A stretch of DNA of 64,000 bases, from NCBI GenBank assembly GCA_032716605.1, contig CM064530.1, positions 6,348,086 through 6,412,085 of the forward strand, read 5' to 3'. The notes below the pieces were generated by a model. That model did no database searches and was not told the DNA's origin. It saw only the letters and a list, made by a program, of their open reading frames with translations. Each line of letters starts with the position of its first letter. Position 1 is the stretch's first letter. Below are positions 20,883-32,500 of the stretch, piece by piece. This stretch comes from Paralithodes platypus (lineage: Eukaryota > Arthropoda > Malacostraca > Decapoda > Lithodidae). Both the position numbers and the translations under genes were made by a program.

Positions 20883-22186
20883 TTAACGGCCCATGTTTCT
20901 GAGGCATACGTCATTGCACTTCTAACACATGAGGCATACACCTTTCCCTTCAGGGGGAGAGGCATTTTTTTCATGGTCAGGATTGGCATCAGTTCTCTGA
21001 ACTTCCCCCAGCCACACCTAATTCTAGCAACAGTGGCAGCCTCAGCCCCACCACCGGCAGAGATGGTATCTCCTAGGTAACAAAACTTGTTCACGAGCTC
21101 CAAAGACTCATTTCCAAAATTCACAGCCACAGGATCATCACTTAACACAAGCTCGCCTTTGCACACTACGCACTCAAATTTCTCTATTTCTGACTTATCC
21201 TTCAGCAGGGGTCCCTTTATTCTACTACAGTTCTTACTTCCATGGTGTACCCAACATCGACAGATGCTACATTGAATTGAGTTAGCGCCCACTCCCTTTC
21301 CACACACTGCACATGGGTATGCACCGCTCTTTTCCACATTGCCTCGTCTCAATCTACAATGCATAACCTTGGTTTTGTTAATATTGACTCTTAAAACCCT
21401 TGCTCGCCATGCCCTCTCTCCACTCTCTGAATTTGGCCTCAGCATCTTGCATACTGTCAGCTATTAGGACTAAATCGTCTGCATAAAACAGTTCCAACGG
21501 GAGTCCGCCTCTAAAAACTCTAGACAGTGCCTCCAAGACCATAATAAAGAGGAGGGGGCTTAACACTGAACCCTGATGGACTCCAACACAGACTGCGAAC
21601 TCATCACTCAGTACACCCTTCACCCTCACCGCACTTTGCGAATCCTCATACATCTTCATTATCACATGCACCAGCCACTCTTCCACACCAAGTTTCCTCA
21701 TAGCCCACTGCACAACATTTCTAGGCACCCTATCAAAGGCCTTCTCCAGGTCTACAAACACAAAGTAAAGATCCCTGCCTTTTAATAAGTATCTTTCCTG
21801 TATCTGCCTGACTATGAAGATAGCATCGGTTGTACCCCGTCCCGGCATAAAACTAAACTGCATATCATCAATAGAGATGCTTTGCCTGATCAAGCCCTCA
21901 AGGACTCTCTCACAGACCTTCATGATTTGGTCAAGCTTTTTCAGGCCCCTATATTTTCCTCTATCTAGCGCATCCCCTTTTCCTTTGTATATATTTACTA
22001 TTACACTTTTGAGCCAATCTTCTGGGATTTTCTCATCTTTAATAATGGTGTTTATCAACTCAGTGACTAAGTTTACACCAGTCTCTCCTGAGGCTTTTAT
22101 CATCTCAGCGACAATGTCGGAGCAACCTGGAGCTTTACCATCCTTCATTTTATTGATTGCGTCGTCATCAGACGACCAATAATCAC
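20128..22186 (-). pseudogene. Non-LTR retrotransposon (RT plus Cys/His finger), split by an insertion
   Basis: Reverse strand, from 22186: KMKDGKAPGCSDIVAEMIKA, DLEKAFDRVPR, GVHQGSVLSPLLFIMVLEAL, then ELFYADDLVLIADSMQDAE (RT catalytic YADD). A frame break near 21400 leads to CAVCGKGVGANSIQCSICRC with WVHHGSKNCSRIKG and ECVVCKGE (a Cys/His zinc-finger-like block), then CYLGDTISAGGG and YASETWAVK. The ORF resumes beyond the insertion (20524-20884) as ERNEMRMVRWICGASLQDRI ... GWYGHVERMDEQ to about 20230. The 3' UTR ends in a catacatac tail at about 20130. Frame breaks make it dead. The endonuclease domain is missing. Confidence 0.88.
20524..20884 (+). mobile_element. Retroelement 3' end with (ATT)n tail inserted in the LINE
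   Basis: Begins near the atatataatgaattgccttta stretch. It includes FLFCRSYDLASGTVTGRYRL-type frames, gaagaactggcgcttacgag, then aaataaaagaccag and about 18 ATT triplets (20827-20881). It separates ..SETWAVK from ERNEMRMVRW of the host LINE. Confidence 0.65.
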
Positions 22187-22187
22187 C

Positions 22188-22239
22188 TGTAAGACCGAAC
22201 CGGACCTGGGTATACTGGACCAACACGAGACATTGGTCT
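22188..22239 (+). pseudogene. Partial copy of BANP exon 8 (second)
   Basis: aagaccgaaccggacctggg then tatactggaccaacacgaga cattgg aligns over about 50 bp to exon 8 (18128-18178) with roughly eight mismatches. It abuts the 5' end of the LINE. Confidence 0.65.
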
Positions 22240-22245
22240 AAGGGT

Positions 22246-22420
22246 TTAACCCCTTCAGCACGATGACACCTTTTTTATTTTTATTCTGACTAAAACTTTG
22301 ACGATTTTATGGAATTTAAGAAGATATAACTTTGACGATTTTATGGAATTTAAGAAGAACCAAGGTTATTTAGAGAGTTTATTGAGATTGTATTCACCCC
22401 TTTGAGTCGTAGAGATCTAA
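22246..22420 (+). mobile_element. TTAA/TAGACGATTTTAT MITE, incomplete
   Basis: Starts ttaaccccttcagcacgatg. It has an internal tandem duplication of about 32 bp (actttgacgattttatggaa) and ends with cacccctttgagtcgtagag. Confidence 0.6.
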
Positions 22421-22424
22421 GTGC

Positions 22425-22700
22425 TGGTGAGATCACCCGATTGGGTGGCACTGCAAAGGGGGCTGCGGACGGTGGGGGCATTGGGCCGGGGTGCAAGCCT
22501 GTGTGCTGATGATCCCCTCCCCTGCTGCCCTCAAAGAGACAGATCTCATCTCACCCTAGCCCCTACGGGGGCCCGAGCATCTGGCGCGGCTTCAGTCAAC
22601 CGGACTCGGGACTACTCAGCCAGACAGTCTGGGGAACTACAACAACAACCACCTCACCCGTGCATTTCTCACCTGAGAGAGAATGCTCGTGTGAAGGAGA
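22425..22700 (+). repeat. GC-rich dispersed repeat
   Basis: Non-coding GC-rich segment with ggactcgggactactcagcc and caacaacaacca. It resembles the GC-rich repeats at 38225-38470 and 63550-63800 in style but is a different sequence. Confidence 0.35.
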
Positions 22701-22964
22701 CATTAGGGCTGAGAGATATATGATTATCAGTATCCGTATTATATTTAATTTATATAACAGCCAAACCTTTGACTGACCTTGTACTCCACATGTGACTTCT
22801 GTGGGGCGGTAGGGAGAACGTGTGACTCACTTCAGGACCCATTATTGTTACCTCACAAATTGTTGATTACTCTTAGATAATATTAAGGTTACCATAAAGC
22901 ATTTACCCAATATCACACCAATTATAGTACAATGCTCTAACTCTTTCAGTATTATGGTACCGTA

Positions 22965-23095
22965 ACCGTCTTCGTGGTGTAATGGTTAGAGTGTTTAAAA
23001 ATCTGTGTGTGATAACCCAGGTTCGAATCCCGGTGGATCACATATATGCTTTCATTAATTTCATTGGAGGTGTTTGGTGTTGTGGTGAAATTAAT
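22965..23095 (+). mobile_element. tRNA-derived SINE
   Basis: ccgtcttcgtggtgtaatgg, then ttagagtgtt and aacccaggttcgaatcccgg (B box), then tatatgctttcattaatt. A tRNA-like head without a complete acceptor stem. Confidence 0.55.
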
Positions 23096-23330
23096 ATATT
23101 ATAGATTATCCTTTGACATTTTAATCATACTGACACTGGGTGATTGTATCCAGCTTAGGAAGGACCTCTAGCAATCAGAGAGGTAAAGTTGATTTCAATT
23201 ATAATGTATACTTGTACAGACCCTTTCTAAACTTATTAAAATAGTGTAGTTTAATAATAGCCAGTAAATAAATTAAAGAATGTTTCATAATACTGAAATG
23301 GTTAAGTGCAACATGTAACATGGCCAAATG

Positions 23331-23905
23331 TACAGTTGCCCAAATAAGTGATGTCGCAGCACCAAATATATTTCAATCAAGAATTGGTATGAGCACTATC
23401 TAAGCATTAATTCATCGTTTCGAGTGAGATATACAAACATATGTTCCTATCTATGCACATCATATTCAACATATGTTCCTATCTATGCACATCATATTCA
23501 ACATATGTTCCTATCTATGCACATCATATTCAACATGTGACACAGATTAATACAGCAAGAGATATACAAACATGTTCCTATCTATACACACCATATTCAA
23601 CATCTGACAGACATAAATATAGCACACAGAGCCTATCTATACACACCATATTCAATATTTGACAGACATTAAAACATCACACAGAGCCTATCTATACACA
23701 CCATATTCAACATTTGACAGACATTAAAACATCACACAGAGCCTATCTATACACACCATATTCAACATTTGACAGACATTAAAACATCACAGAGCCTATC
23801 TATACACACCCTATTCAACATCTGACAGACATTAATACAGCACACAGAGAGCAAAACGTCATGACAGCGGAGACACTATTTATTTGGCCGAATGTCCCCT
23901 ACCAT
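23331..23905 (+). mobile_element. Mariner-like MITE expanded by internal tandem repeats
   Basis: Starts tacagttgcccaaataagtg and ends near cagcggagacactatttatt. The internal segment atgttcctatctatgcacat...attcaac is repeated three times (period about 36 bp, 23437-23540). A second unit of about 56 bp (gagcctatctatacacacca...gacagacattaaaacatcac) is repeated about four times (23590-23850). Other copies of the family are about 210 bp. Confidence 0.75.
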
Positions 23906-23971
23906 AAGAGAGTCCTGTAGAGGGTTGGGGTAACTGCTCATAATCCTTGCCATGCATTTACCATAGATATT

Positions 23972-24395
23972 TACCTCTTCAGTACCATGATGCCCTTTTT
24001 CCTCGGATTCTGGCTAATATTAGGCGATTTTATGCTGCCTAAGAAGGACCTGTGTTATTCCGAGGGTTTAATGAGATCGTATTTACCCCCTCCGAGTCCT
24101 AGGGGTTGATTATAATCTGAAGAAAATTGTCGGTAAGATCCTGTGTACCGGGGAGAACTGTTTTTCAGATGCCTATTTACTAAGATACATTAAACAATAT
24201 CTTTAACCTAGCCTAGTGTATTAGTGGACTATTTATGAATGTAAAATGTAAAAATATCTTGTAACATTACCAAATTATTGAGATATATGTACAGGTCTAC
24301 CCGCTACACAGGATTGTACCAAGTTGTCTAATGGTAACCAGAATACGATGCAAACTACGTCACGGTGCTGAAGGGTTTAAGGCCAAACTGATATA
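23972..24395 (+). mobile_element. TTAA/TAGACGATTTTAT MITE split by another MITE
   Basis: The left half (ctcttcagtaccatgatgcc ... gcgattttatgctgcctaag) ends near 24131. The right half (gtctaatggtaaccagaata ... cacggtgctgaagggtttaa) resumes at 24328. The interruption is a full GTAGCGGG-family MITE. Confidence 0.7.
24132..24325. mobile_element. MITE, 'GTAGCGGG' family
   Basis: Inverted orientation of 8917-9118: begins ggtaagatcctgtgtaccgg and ends ccgctacacaggattgtacc. Confidence 0.75.
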
Positions 24396-25174
24396 TTGTT
24401 AATAAAGGCAGATTGATACTATGATTATGAATGTCCTGCGCAGCAGCTCTCAACAAAGGAAAAGGTGGATGGTGAAGTAAAACCCATTATCATTGCCAAT
24501 AGTTTATACAAGTTTAACTCTTTCAGTATGTTTACGTATTTTAATTTTATTCTGAACAACATTACAGCTGAGAAAGGTGTTAGGAATCCTCCTCCCCTTG
24601 TATAATTCTCCTACTCATCGAGACAGAGAAAGGGGCGAGGGAACGTGGAAGTGGTCCCGGACCCTGAGAATTAGAACCCTTGATTGTTGTTTCTATTGGG
24701 GCTCTGTCTCGAATCGGCCACCCCCAACAATGGAGTGTGTGCCTGAGTCTATAGATAGATAGATAGATAGATTTTTGTGTTAGTAAATAACCTAGACATG
24801 CTATCTTATTATACTACTGTATTTAAATAATGCTGACTATATTTCAAAGCTACAATAATCACACCTACCGTACAATACCAGGTATATGATACAGGTCTCC
24901 CTCGACATACGATTGAGTTACGTTCCTGAAAACCCGACCTTAAATAGAAAAATTGTATAGCGTTCCCTAAAATTAATGTGGTAAATGGGGGATGCATTCT
25001 CGGACCAACCCAAACCCAAAGTTCCAAACATCTAAAAACCTTTAATAATATCGTAAATTGGGGCATCGGAGAGTGCTGGAGACCTGTAAGTTATTTGTGA
25101 ATGATTATATTGAAGGTATTTGGTGATAGGTGGAGGTGCGCATCATCCACTGGCTTTGCTGCAGTGGTGCCCTG

Positions 25175-25401
25175 TACAGTCGCGCTAATAAGTGATGTCT
25201 TGGCACCAAGTATGTTTTAATCAATAATTGGTGTCTAAGCTTCATTTCTTCGTATCGAGTGAAATATACAAACATGTTCCTTCACTTACCCAACCTATTC
25301 AACATCTGACAGACATTAATACAGCACAGAGCAAGCCAAATGTAATGAGAGCTGGGACATGACTTATTAGCGCGACCGTACACAGTTCCATTACCCCTGG
25401 T

Positions 25402-25432
<31 letters not shown>

Positions 25433-25490
25433 TTCCAACTACTGACTTATTAGCGCGACCGTACACAGTTCCATTACCCCTGGTCTAAAC
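25175..25490. mobile_element. Mariner-like MITE plus a duplicated flank around poly(T)
   Basis: MITE 25175-25380: tacagtcgcgctaataagtg ... gacttattagcgcgaccgta, a 206-bp element with about 20-bp imperfect inverted ends. Its last 21 bp plus 25 bp of flank (tgacttattagcgcgaccgt...acccctggtct) are repeated at about 25442-25486, with poly(T) and about 15 bases between the two copies. Confidence 0.8.
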
Positions 25491-26236
25491 TTAGTGTGTT
25501 CTTTCTGGACATTTCATTACCTTGGAAGGCAGGGGCAGTAATATAATACAGTACCATCAAAATCCAGAAACAATAGCATCTTTTTCAAGCTAGGTATCCT
25601 TCACTGGGCTAAGACTAAATACTTTACTGTAAGCCCATTTGATCCACCTGATACAAAATGTTTTTGATCATTTGTATCGATCATTTGTATGCTGGAAGAG
25701 TTTTAATGTTGGTAGTGAAGAAGAAGTCCTTCACACACCACTTATAGGCAGAATGTGACTGAAAGGAAATAAATTATTGCTTATTATTATACTGTACTGT
25801 AGTTAGGGAGTAAAAAAAAATAGGTAATTTAATTCACCTAAAGGTATTTTCTTGAGATTTATGCATCAACATAGTGAGTGAGAAAAAAAAGCATTATTAA
25901 TTTTGTCTTCATGATTCATGCTCTCGGTAACACAGCGTTGAGTAACGCAAATCCGTTTATACGCAGATATGCTAAATGTGAAAGCTCTGAATAACACGGA
26001 ATCGACTAGGCCCCCTTGACGTCACGCTCGGGTCCGATCGGCCTCCCGCTCTCCCTCCCGGTTTGTTTATCTCTTGTCGGTCCGCGTGTACCTCAATATT
26101 CTCGGCGATTATAAGGATCTCTCCCACTGTTACATAACAGTTATGCATCCCACTGTTATTTCTCTTAAGGTATGTTGTTTCGTTAACGCACTTTTCGGTA
26201 ACACGAAAGCGCGAAATGACCGCCTTACCGAGAGCA

Positions 26237-26535
26237 TTACTGTATATTTTTTACTTCACTCAGAGCAAAGGTGGGGAGGAACTTAGACTTGTGAAAGCTT
26301 AGAAAACGTATTAAAAGAAATGACGTACAGTACCTTAAAGCAATGGCCCAGTAGCATAGATTGAAGATGACGAATATGAGCGGGACCAGGATGCGACTCC
26401 GAGCCAACAGCACCAAGTTGACACCCTCGGGGCCCCGTTTCGAATTGTTGTACCTTGGGTGTTCCGTCTCGTTGGATATCTTGCGGACTTTGGGTGGAAT
26501 GGTTCTCATCGACGCTGGGGTTTCTCTTTGGCGAC
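26237..26535 (-). CDS. Channel exon 13: M4 and C-terminus
   Basis: Acceptor ccccttgccag; the A|GT junction restores Ser. Encodes RQRETPASMRTIPPKVRKIS ... LARSRILVPLIFVIFNLCYW AIAL, a typical M4 (SR...P..F..FN..YW). A possible donor follows at 26333 (AG|gtactg); read-through instead adds about 32 residues to TAA at 26237. Confidence 0.82.
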
Positions 26536-29500
26536 CTGGCAAGGGGTACGGTATCCGTCATCATCTGTCTTTTGCTGACCAGGTGAGGCTTAAACATGGC
26601 CATACTTTTAGTTAAATTTCTATTTCTATCTATATATTGTTTGAAAGACATTTCAGGTGGAATGATGGAGTTTAGAAGTATATGCGTGAAGCGGTGCTGG
26701 ATGGGAGGAGGGCCGTCGACTGACTGGGGGCGTTTCATTCGTGGCCTCCCCTTCGAGGATCATGGCGCCCGGCAATAGATACCGTAGTTAGATTTCAATG
26801 TTTTGCATGAATATGAACCCATAGAAATAAGGGGGCCATCACGTTTAGTGGAGGAAAATAGAATATGCCCCATATGTATCCTATAGCGTCCTAATATGTG
26901 GCTGGGGGGGGGGGGCATTCTGGATCATCAGTCATTCTATGCAGTATGTGTTATGATACCTAGAATGACATGGGATCAGGTACTCCGGTCCGATCTCAAA
27001 ATAAAGAACTTGACAAAAAAGGCAGCCCTTCACAGGGCCGCCTGGAAAGCCGTCATATAAGACGTGAGACTGTAACCACATTCCCTTTGGACAAAACAGT
27101 CTTTAAACTTGTATGTATGTACTGTCTTGTTGTAGCACTGTTGAAGCTGGTATGGTGCAGATAGATATTGCAAGAGGGAACTTTGTTAATTCTTGCTAAA
27201 GCTCTGTTAACATTATGCCAACATCAGCCAAAGCGATGACATGGTGGGACAGTGTTATGGCAGGCTGTTATTGTACTACAGTCCAACTGACAAAAGGCAA
27301 CCCCGTCTGAGCCATTACAATTAGGATGTTGATTTGTAGTACTATGCCTGTCAGTCTGTGCTGCCTGCACAAACCATGCAATGTTCCATTCATTGGTGCT
27401 TTATATTTCACAGGTTGCATACATTGTTTTTTTAATGTTGTGGCTCTGCTAGGGCAAAGGCCGACTGTCCACCTCATAGCAGACGGGTGTACCTACAAGA
27501 TGGTTTTATATTTAGGTTTTCCTTCCCTTATACAAACTGCCTACCAAAGGTTAACAAGTCACCACTTAAGCCATACAGGACTTATAAGGGAAGTAATCTT
27601 TTTCTCCTGCACAGATTATGTAAAATAAGCCAACCAAACTTAACCTAGCCTGCAATATTCCTCTTACTTCTAAGATGCTGTTGATGTGAATGAATTGAAA
27701 AGTGGTTATTGGCTGCGATGAAGTTGTGATGACGATCATGTGGGTCTTGATGGTGGTTAGGCATTGCATAGTTCTCCGGGTGGTATTCAGGCGGTTGGTG
27801 TTGCGCGCCGCTGCGGTCCCCAGTTATGGAGTCGTTGACCTGGTGTCTTACCACCAATACTCCCTTCTTTCCCTGGCGTCTCTCTCCAACCAATAGCCTC
27901 TCCTGAAATACAAAGCCATTCCATAACGCTGGTGGATCTTGGGTACAATCACGCTAATAAGTGATGTCTCGGCACGAAGTATGTTTTGATCAATAATTGG
28001 TACCAGCAACATCTAAGCTTCATTTCTTCATATCAAGTGACATATACAAACAAATTCCTACACTTAGCCACCCTATTCAACATCTGACAGACATTAATAC
28101 AGCACAGAGCAAGCCAAACGTAATAACAGCTAGGACATAACTTATTAGCGCGACCGTACATGTCTCCCATTTCTTAGTGAATAGTGTAGCAATCAAAGTT
28201 ATTCCAAGAAGGCATGGAACTTGAATTATAGCCTTTCATCCTTCCTACTATGTTATGTACTCACGATATCACTCACCAACAAATGTTTCATCCAAGTTGT
28301 GCAGGACCTTGAGGCATGACCAGACTGAGCAGAGAAGTTAACCAGCGTCTGGAGGAGGATGACCAGAAATATGACCACAATGCAAAAGAACAGCCACACG
28401 TCAATCAGCTTGAAGTATGACGTCTTGGGCAAGGCGTTGGATGTCTGAGCAGGAATGTATGTACAGTATGTTAGTATATCTACAAATATATTCTTATTAG
28501 TAACATTCTGATTCGGTCTGATTTAGAGTTACAGTATATTAGTATATCCACAAATATATTCTTATTAGTAACATTCTGATTCGGTCTGATTTAGAGTTAC
28601 AGTATATTAGTATATCCACAAATATATTCTTATTAGTAACATTCTGATTCGGTCTGATTTAGAGTTACAGTATATTAGTATATCCACAAATATATTCTTA
28701 TTAGTAACATTCTGATTCGGTCTGATTTAGAGTTACAGTATATTAGTATATCCACAAATATATTCTTATTAGTAACATTCTGATTCGGTCTGATTTAGAG
28801 TTACAGTATATTAGTATATCCACAAATATATTCTTATTAGTAACATTCTGATTCACTCTTATTTAGACTTCTATGGGGACGACTATGCACACAATCCTAT
28901 ACCCATAACTTTTCAATGGGAGAAAGAAGTTTATATTGTCACTGTCATCGTATTATTCTATTAACAACATCACCACATCTTTCGTTCGCATTGTTATTGG
29001 TGGTGTTCTGGTCCGAGGACATCAAGGAGGATCACCATATACTTTGTACCATCACTTTGCAATAGGAAAAAGATAAATCACTGTCTCTTTCTCTGCCCAC
29101 TTTGCTTATCCAACCCCCCTAAATAATTTAAAGTTGTGTACTGTCTGCTGAGTGCCATCTAGTTGTAGATGGGATGGTGATGCAAGAGTTGAAAGTTTAA
29201 ATACCACCCAACTTTTACATTTGTTATTTTATAATATATGAAGACATGGCCCTGTCACTCTTTCAACTCTGGGGGAGGCACTCGTCACAGACAGTTTTGC
29301 CTTTTGTCTCCCTTACTCACATAGAAAAAAAGTCTTCTTCATACCTGAGTGAAGAGCGAAGTGAGTACGAGAAGCGAGGTGATGGCGGCGGTGATGCGAG
29401 AGTTGAAGTCCTCAGGGTTGAAGAAGAAGGTGGCGTAGGCGATGAGGATGAGGAGGGTGGTGGGGATGTAGAGGGTGAGGAGGTAGAAGGTATACCGCCT

Positions 29501-32500
29501 CACAAACCTCACTTCCACATCTACACTGGAGAAATCTCCACTCTCGTCCTCCGTAGGGTACATGCTGATGTCGCCTGGTAAACAGATAGACTGCTACAGT
29601 AGATAGATACATAAATTCATAAAGTACAGTCATGTTTATAGTAATTTTTTCACCTTCACATCTTCAACTTTATTTCCTTTCTAGATTTGAGAAAAATTCC
29701 TCCTTGGCACATCCGAACAAGGCTTACATACTACCATATACGAGTTTACCAACCCAAAGGGTAAGATGAAAAACACCCTATTTGGTAGAAACTATTACCA
29801 TAGATTTTCTAACATAATTGTTTAGGAATGCAATGTTCGCTACAGGATCTGCAAAAAAAAAAATCCATACAGAGGCCCTTTGAAGATCATCTATGTGATA
29901 GTGTACTTTGGTTATTATAGGGTATTAGATGATTACAGTCTACTAGATGATCAAATGTGAAGTTGGTAAGTACAAATTCTGAATGTATTGAAATGTGTGA
30001 AACAAAAGATAAAGTGTGTGAGATATATCAAGTGCAAGAAATAAGGATAACGTGTGAAGTGATTGATGTGAGCAGTGAGATAAGATAAATCGCAACAAGT
30101 GAAGTGCTCATTGTGGTGTGCAATTGCCTAGTGTGAAAAGTATAAGTGTGAGATGTTTCGTGTTTGGGAAGTGCAAGATACAATATTAGTACTGTGTGGG
30201 AAATGCCTGTTGTGAAGTATATACTGTATATAAGAGTATGAGAAGCTATATCTGGTTAAGTGCAAGATACAAAACGATACAAGATCCGTCCGTGCAGGTA
30301 CAACAGTGAAATGCTTTTTGTGAAGTAGAAACTTTAAAGCCAGTATGCAAGATGCCTATTGTGAAGTGTATAAGTGTGAGATGCTTTGTTGTTTTGTGCG
30401 GGCCTCACCGATCTGGTACTCAATAAGGAAGGTTGGGCCGGTATAGGAGGCCAACCCGGGTTCAAGTACCATGTAGGAGGAGGCTGCCGACACCAGTGTG
30501 AAGCGCAGCCGACACACCTGTACAGTAGGTCAGGTCAAGTAGGAAAGTGGTCAGTTCAACTCAACCTCTTAAATCAAATTAACTTCAAGTCAAGCTGGCA
30601 CTGTAGCTCGCTTGGCTCATAGGGCAGATTACGTGAAGGATCAAGTTATACTCTGAAACTGATGAACATAACACTGCCACTGAATAACTAATTAAGTTTC
30701 TAAACATTGCTAACTCATTAACTATATACAGTATAGCATACTTATGCTTGCTGACTCTGTGAAAGGTAACTCACCTGAGAATCAAAAGGGAACCTAATAA
30801 GATCAAAGTCACAGGTGTACAAGGCAGTGTAGAGTTGTTGCATTTCCAGACTGTTTTCCTCCCCAGAGAACAGGTTGACTGGGGAGTAGATAAAGAGAAT
30901 ATTTGTATTGTAGGTTGCTCTTGCTAAGAGTGTACGATAACAACCTTAAAAATATTGCAGTAGGAGTTTAATTCATGTTTATAATAAAAGTTCTTTAACA
31001 CTTTCAATATAAAGACAGATGTTAATAATTGGTTTCAATATTGCCAGATAACAAATTATACCTACCTTCATCGGAGAAGTGTGGAGGTCCAGGTGTTGAA
31101 GGTCCTTCACGTACGCACTCCACACGAGCCCCCAGTTCCAAGTTTGAGAACATGTTGCCCTGAGCATTACTGAAGAACACGGTCGGCGTCCATATCTTCT
31201 TGACGGCATCACGAGTTAGCAAGTTGAGGGTGTGATCATCCTTCAGATTGAGGTAGTTTAGTCTCCGATCCTTCCATCTTAGTCCAAGCTGCATGGAGGT
31301 GGTGAAAGTCAAGTCCTGCGTAGCAATGCTGGGGAAGGCAATCACTCGAAGATCCAGGGTGATGTGCAATAGCTGGGAGAAGTTGGCTGGTGGTGGTGGA
31401 ATGTCATTGTGGTACCCTGGTGGTATCTGGAGCAGGGAACACTCAACTTCGTCACTCTGATCGGAACAGTCCAGGCGTAGGTCACAACGCTGCTCCAAAA
31501 CGATACAAGATCCGTCCGTGCAGGTGAACTCTCCCTCGTGGCAGGCTGAGAGTGTGAGGTTGACCTGCGTGCCAGGCCGTAACCCACATACCTCTGCCCC
31601 CAGGGTCCAGGTATGAGTGCCAAATGGATAAAGGCCTACCTTCATCGGCTCCCACCAGGCCATGATCTCAGGATTCTGAAATATTGTGAATTACGAGCTT
31701 ACTGTTCAATTAAGTGTCTTGGCATGTAAAATTGTTTATACCTATGATGAGTGAAGCTAGGTATCATGCAATACTGTCTTATAGATCTTAGATTAGGCAG
31801 TCTTGATTTTTCTACTCAAGTTAACACGTTAAAAGAGAAACAAAATGCTTGAAACCCTTACTGTTATTGTAAGTTTCAAATTTATAACAGTAAAATTGAT
31901 TGATTAATTTATACTGTTAATAATATTTGTGATTCAACTATTATGTTATTAGAAGTGATGGACTAATTCTTACCATTAGGGACTGGAGGCACCAGGTTCC
32001 GTTATGCCAGTAAATGTCTGAGTGAAAGAATCCTTGCAGAGAGGGTTTTCCTCCCTTTGGTTCCCCCAACAGGTAACGATGGTTAAAGGGTGAATGCTTG
32101 CAGACGGCAGGTCCCTTTAGATAGATAGTGGCTGGCTGTGGGGACTCACAAGGGACACAGAAGGAGTAGGTATCAAGGCAGGCGATGTCAGACCAGCGTC
32201 CTGGGAAGTTACCAGAGAGCATGACCAAACAGTTCTCTTCAGTGCCACCGTTGGGTCCATCACCCCGCCAGGGACCCTCCCAGGACACTGGCTCTTGTGT
32301 GGCCAAGCTGCACCACTGGCCCTCCACTCCAGCATCTGAGGCTCCCAGCCAGAGGTACGACGATCCAACACCGCCGGAGCAACTCAATGACTCATGCTTG
32401 GTCTCTTGGTAGAGCCAAGTGTTTTCTTGGTTACTTCTCGGAACTAATATAGTTCCATCTACAACCTGAAGGGAAGATCACTTGACTATAGTGCCATGTC

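Noticed and set aside
20603..22226. Host genes encoding reverse-transcriptase or zinc-finger proteins
   Set aside because: KAFDRVPR, YADD and the GHVERMD tail identify a LINE; frameshifts and an insertion show it is dead.
31342..32371. Alternative open frames inside channel exons 6 and 7
   Set aside because: They are out-of-frame shadows of the LDLa/ligand-binding and lectin-like coding sequence.
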